From NCBI RefSeq assembly GCF_030380735.1, contig NZ_JAUDRZ010000002.1, forward strand, positions 434,001-498,000: a DNA stretch of 64,000 nucleotides, given 5' to 3'. The position numbers and the translations under genes were made by a program. Position 1 is the first letter of the stretch, and every line of letters begins with the position of its first letter. Below, piece after piece: positions 61,864 through 64,000 of the stretch. The stretch comes from Rhizobium sp. S152 (GTDB lineage: Bacteria > Pseudomonadota > Alphaproteobacteria > Rhizobiales > Rhizobiaceae). The notes beneath the pieces are model-generated. The model saw only the letters and a list, made by a program, of their open reading frames with translations. It ran no database searches and was not told the origin of the DNA.

Positions 61864-62175
61864 TCAGTAGCGTGGTTGATAGCGATCGTAGCGATGCGGC
61901 CGGCGATCGCGGTCGTAACGACGCCAATCCTCGCGGCGCGTAGCTCCATGGTCCCTACCAACAACCGCACCGATCAGCCCGCCAGCAACGGCTCCGCCTA
62001 TTGCGCCGCGTGGATCTCCTTGCGAAGCAACCGCACCGGTCAGAAGCCCCAGCCCAACGCCGAGCGCGATGTTTCTGGACTTCTTGTCCATCGCCTCGGC
62101 GCTACCCGCCGCAATCAGCAGGGATGCCGATAGCAGCATGGCGAGCAGCGCCCTTGAGCGTCTTGTGTCATTCAT
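61864..62175 (-). CDS. Glycine-zipper exported small protein
   Basis: The 103-residue protein has a signal peptide (LLAMLLSASLLIAAGSAEA). A glycine-zipper region follows (NIALGVGLGLLTGAVASQ and GAIGGAVAGGLIGAVVG, about 46-84). The tail is Arg/Asp/Tyr-rich (RYDRDRRPHRYDRYQPRY). Glycine zippers insert or pack in membranes. This layout is common in rhizobial stress-related envelope proteins of unknown role. The ATG has GGAG upstream. It lies 34 bases before the EF-hand gene and is probably cotranscribed with it. Confidence 0.78.
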   Translation of the reverse strand: MNDTRRSRALLAMLLSASLLIAAGSAEAMDKKSRNIALGVGLGLLTGAVASQGDPRGAIGGAVAGGLIGAVVGRDHGATRREDWRRYDRDRRPHRYDRYQPRY

Positions 62176-62232
62176 GATCCGTCTCCTCTCTGTTGTTCGA
62201 AAGCACACGGACAGTCAGATGGCGACATTGTG

Positions 62233-62281
62233 AGAACATTACGGGTCCAAAATAATCCTCCCATCCGCCGTCCGTAATGTT
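62233..62281. promoter_or_regulatory. Inverted repeat GAACATTACGG / CCGTAATGTTC
   Basis: Two perfect 11-base inverted arms lie at 62233-62243 and 62271-62281, with 27 bases between them. They sit between the glycine-zipper gene and the RND efflux adaptor, 160-210 bases upstream of the adaptor. The arms could be two sites for a TetR-type repressor, but no such gene is in the window. Confidence 0.4.
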
Positions 62282-62440
62282 CCTGCAATCTTCCTTCGGT
62301 CAGTTCACAGGGCCAAAGCGGCGTCGATCAGGGCCGCGATGGCCGGGCGCCGGTTCTTCGACCCAGAGCGGGCGTCCGCCTTCCTTCCCGGTCGGTCGCG
62401 TTATCGTTCGGAAGTCGGCAGAATTCGAATTGGGGAAACC

Positions 62441-63517
62441 GTGTCGCTTCATCTCATCAGTCTTTTGGCAGCCACCATGGCGATGGTGACCGGATCCGCG
62501 CTTGCGCAGCAGCTCGATTCCGCAGCCGTCGAAATCTCGGAGGTCGATGTTGGCGTGGTCAAACGTCAGAATATCGCAAATGAGGTCCGCATTGCCGGAT
62601 CCCTGACACCCATTCGCCGGTCGACGCTGACCTCGAGGGTTTCCGCTACCGTTATCGATCTGCCGGTCAAGATTGGCGATGTCGTCAAGAAGGGGGACCT
62701 TCTCGTTCGCTTCGACACGGAAGCGCTGGCATCGGCAGTGGCCGCCAGAAGAGCGGAAATCGACGCCCTGGATGCTCAGATTGCGCTTGCCGATGCCGTG
62801 CTTGAACGTAGCACGACCCTTGGAGAGAGGGGCGCCTCGTCCGAAGCCACGCGGCTTGAGGCGAAAGCAAATCTCTTGAAGTTGAAGGCACAGCTTCGCA
62901 TCAAGCAGGCCGAGGTCGCTGATGCGGAACGATCTCTTGCTTACGCGTCGATGCACGCGGAATTCGATGGCGTCGTCGCCTCACGTTCCGTCGAGGAAGG
63001 CCAGACGGTACCGCTCAACACGGAATTGATGACGATCGTTGATCTGACACGGATGGAGGTCGATGCCGGGGTTCCGACAAGCCGTATTCCGCTCGTGCGC
63101 CCCAGGCAGCCCGTCGTCCTTAACGTGGAAGGTTTTGCTGGCCGCACCTTCACTGGTGAGGTCGTGCGCATATCGCCAACTGCGGTGGCCGGGTCCCGGT
63201 CCGTGCGAGTGTTTCTGGCGATTGAAAACACGGAAGGTTTGCTGCGGGGCGGCATGTTCACAACGGGCATCTTGAAGGTCGACGAACAGAGCGACGTAAT
63301 CGCGCTTCCGGTGGCCGCGATCAGGCATGACGAGGATGGCTCCTTCGTCCTGCGTGTGGAGAGCGGCGTGCTGCACCGGGTCTCCGTGGATCTCGGTCTC
63401 ACATGGAGCGACCGCAATCTCGTCGCCGTGCAAGGCCTCGGTGAGGGCGAGATGGTTGTGACATCGCCACTGCCTGATATCGTCGCTGGGACACGCGTCG
63501 TGATAGAGGGACACTGA
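62441..63517 (+). CDS. RND efflux periplasmic adaptor (membrane fusion protein)
   Basis: This 358-residue adaptor connects an RND inner-membrane pump with an outer-membrane channel. It starts at a GTG with GGGGA 6 bases upstream; its hydrophobic leader ends near GSALAQQ. The lipoyl-like half (IRRSTLTSRVSATVIDLPVK with GDVVKKGDLLVRFD) and the alpha-hairpin (about 90-155) are clear, followed by the beta-barrel (VNAGV-like DAGVPTSRIPLVRP) and membrane-proximal domains. There is no lipobox Cys, so it is not a lipoprotein. The pump gene follows by three bases. Confidence 0.9.
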   Translation: MSLHLISLLAATMAMVTGSALAQQLDSAAVEISEVDVGVVKRQNIANEVRIAGSLTPIRRSTLTSRVSATVIDLPVKIGDVVKKGDLLVRFDTEALASAVAARRAEIDALDAQIALADAVLERSTTLGERGASSEATRLEAKANLLKLKAQLRIKQAEVADAERSLAYASMHAEFDGVVASRSVEEGQTVPLNTELMTIVDLTRMEVDAGVPTSRIPLVRPRQPVVLNVEGFAGRTFTGEVVRISPTAVAGSRSVRVFLAIENTEGLLRGGMFTTGILKVDEQSDVIALPVAAIRHDEDGSFVLRVESGVLHRVSVDLGLTWSDRNLVAVQGLGEGEMVVTSPLPDIVAGTRVVIEGH

Positions 63518-63520
63518 CCC

Positions 63521-64000
63521 ATGTTTCTGACTCGTGTCAGTGTCAGCCATCCTGTGTTCGCGACCATGATGATGGTTGCTGTCGTCGTCGTTGGACTTTT
63601 TTCCTACAATCGACTGGGAGTTGATCTTTTTCCCGAGACCGATCTTCCGATCGTCGTCGTCTCGGCCACCTACAACGGCGCCTCGCCGGCCTCGGTGGAG
63701 AACGAGGTGTCGAGGCCAATCGAACAGGTGTTGAACACGATTGGCGGCATAGACAGCATCACGTCTGAATCCTACGAGGGCCAGTCGATCGTTGTCGTTC
63801 AATTCGATCTGGATGTGAACTCACAGCTTGCCGCGCAAGAGGTACGCGATCGGGTGGCGCGCCTTCAGGCCAGCTTTCCCGACGGCGTGGATACACCGCA
63901 GGTCACACGGTTCAATCCGGATGATCAGCCGATCCTGTCGATCGCGGCCTCGTCTTCCACGCGCTCATTGTCCGACATCACGACGCTTGCCAATCGGATC
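63521..64000 (+). CDS. RND efflux pump, N-terminal part (cut by window edge)
   Basis: The first 160 codons are present and in frame. They start [20 protein letters not shown] with the first membrane helix near 12-30 and [13 protein letters not shown] at 31-43, both typical of HAE1/AcrB-type pumps. [18 protein letters not shown] sequence and [19 protein letters not shown] follow, with [16 protein letters not shown] and a [12 protein letters not shown] segment. It is translated directly after the adaptor. The remaining 850 or so residues are outside the window, so substrate class is unknown. Confidence 0.9.
   Translation, partial: MFLTRVSVSHPVFATMMMVAVVVVGLFSYNRLGVDLFPETDLPIVVVSATYNGASPASVENEVSRPIEQVLNTIGGIDSITSESYEGQSIVVVQFDLDVNSQLAAQEVRDRVARLQASFPDGVDTPQVTRFNPDDQPILSIAASSSTRSLSDITTLANRI

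Noticed and set aside
1..64000. CRISPR arrays, tRNA or rRNA genes, insertion sequences, phage or conjugation genes
   Set aside because: No regularly spaced repeats, no cloverleaf or rRNA sequence, and no transposase, integrase or mobilisation protein were found on either strand.

Overview
The window looks like alphaproteobacterial DNA of the order Rhizobiales, most likely Rhizobiaceae (Rhizobium, Agrobacterium, Ensifer or a relative). The reasons are the high GC content, the density of ABC uptake operons with their own regulators, a DUF992 protein, a chemoreceptor ending in a DWEEF pentapeptide, and sugar-acid, polyamine, siderophore and sulfonate-type catabolic blocks placed side by side. 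That mix suits a megaplasmid, chromid or accessory chromosomal region. I saw no rRNA, tRNA, CRISPR array, insertion sequence, phage gene or replication gene. The species and replicon cannot be fixed from the sequence.

Layout. 1-840: a DUF992 secreted protein (cut by the window edge) and a 50-residue DUF6481-like protein with a TTG start. 970-7187: mannonate dehydratase (uxuA) and a GntR/FCD regulator, divergent from an Fe3+/AfuA-type ABC importer. 7416-9353: a chemoreceptor. 9464-11492: beta-alanine:pyruvate-type aminotransferase, divergent from an XRE-cupin regulator, followed by a 30-residue membrane protein. 11662-14901: ahpC-ahpF-oxyR with a candidate OxyR site. 15109-17474: a DapA-family lyase/aldolase and an orphan TadG-like von Willebrand protein. 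17478-24210: amidohydrolase, PotFGHI-type importer and acetylpolyamine-amidohydrolase-like enzyme. 24442-25332: a YghU-type glutathione transferase. 25548-30532: a dipeptide-type ABC importer whose first permease appears to start at ATT.

30583-41198: an operon of DeoR regulator, BadF-type amino-sugar kinase, sugar ABC importer, AgaS-like SIS protein, GatZ/KbaZ protein and MalK-type ATPase, with a GH4 alpha-galactosidase and an AraC regulator next to it. Read together it suggests galactosamine-type sugars being imported, phosphorylated, deaminated to tagatose 6-phosphate and 4-epimerised to fructose 6-phosphate. 41212-42262: three small hypothetical genes. 42519-50872: AraC regulator, TonB-dependent siderophore receptor, FecBCDE-type importer and siderophore-interacting reductase.

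51048-60780 is the most unusual block. It has an orphan N,N-dimethylformamidase-large-subunit-like gene, a taurine/sulfonate-type ABC importer, an APH-fold kinase-like protein, a zinc alcohol dehydrogenase, a HisD paralogue whose histidinol-site residues are changed, and a short-chain dehydrogenase. The three dehydrogenases match in type the hpsNOP set for 2,3-dihydroxypropane-1-sulfonate, but the kinase and amidase-like genes do not belong to that known pathway. 61021-62175: three small envelope proteins. 62441-64000: an RND efflux adaptor and the start of its pump, cut by the window edge.
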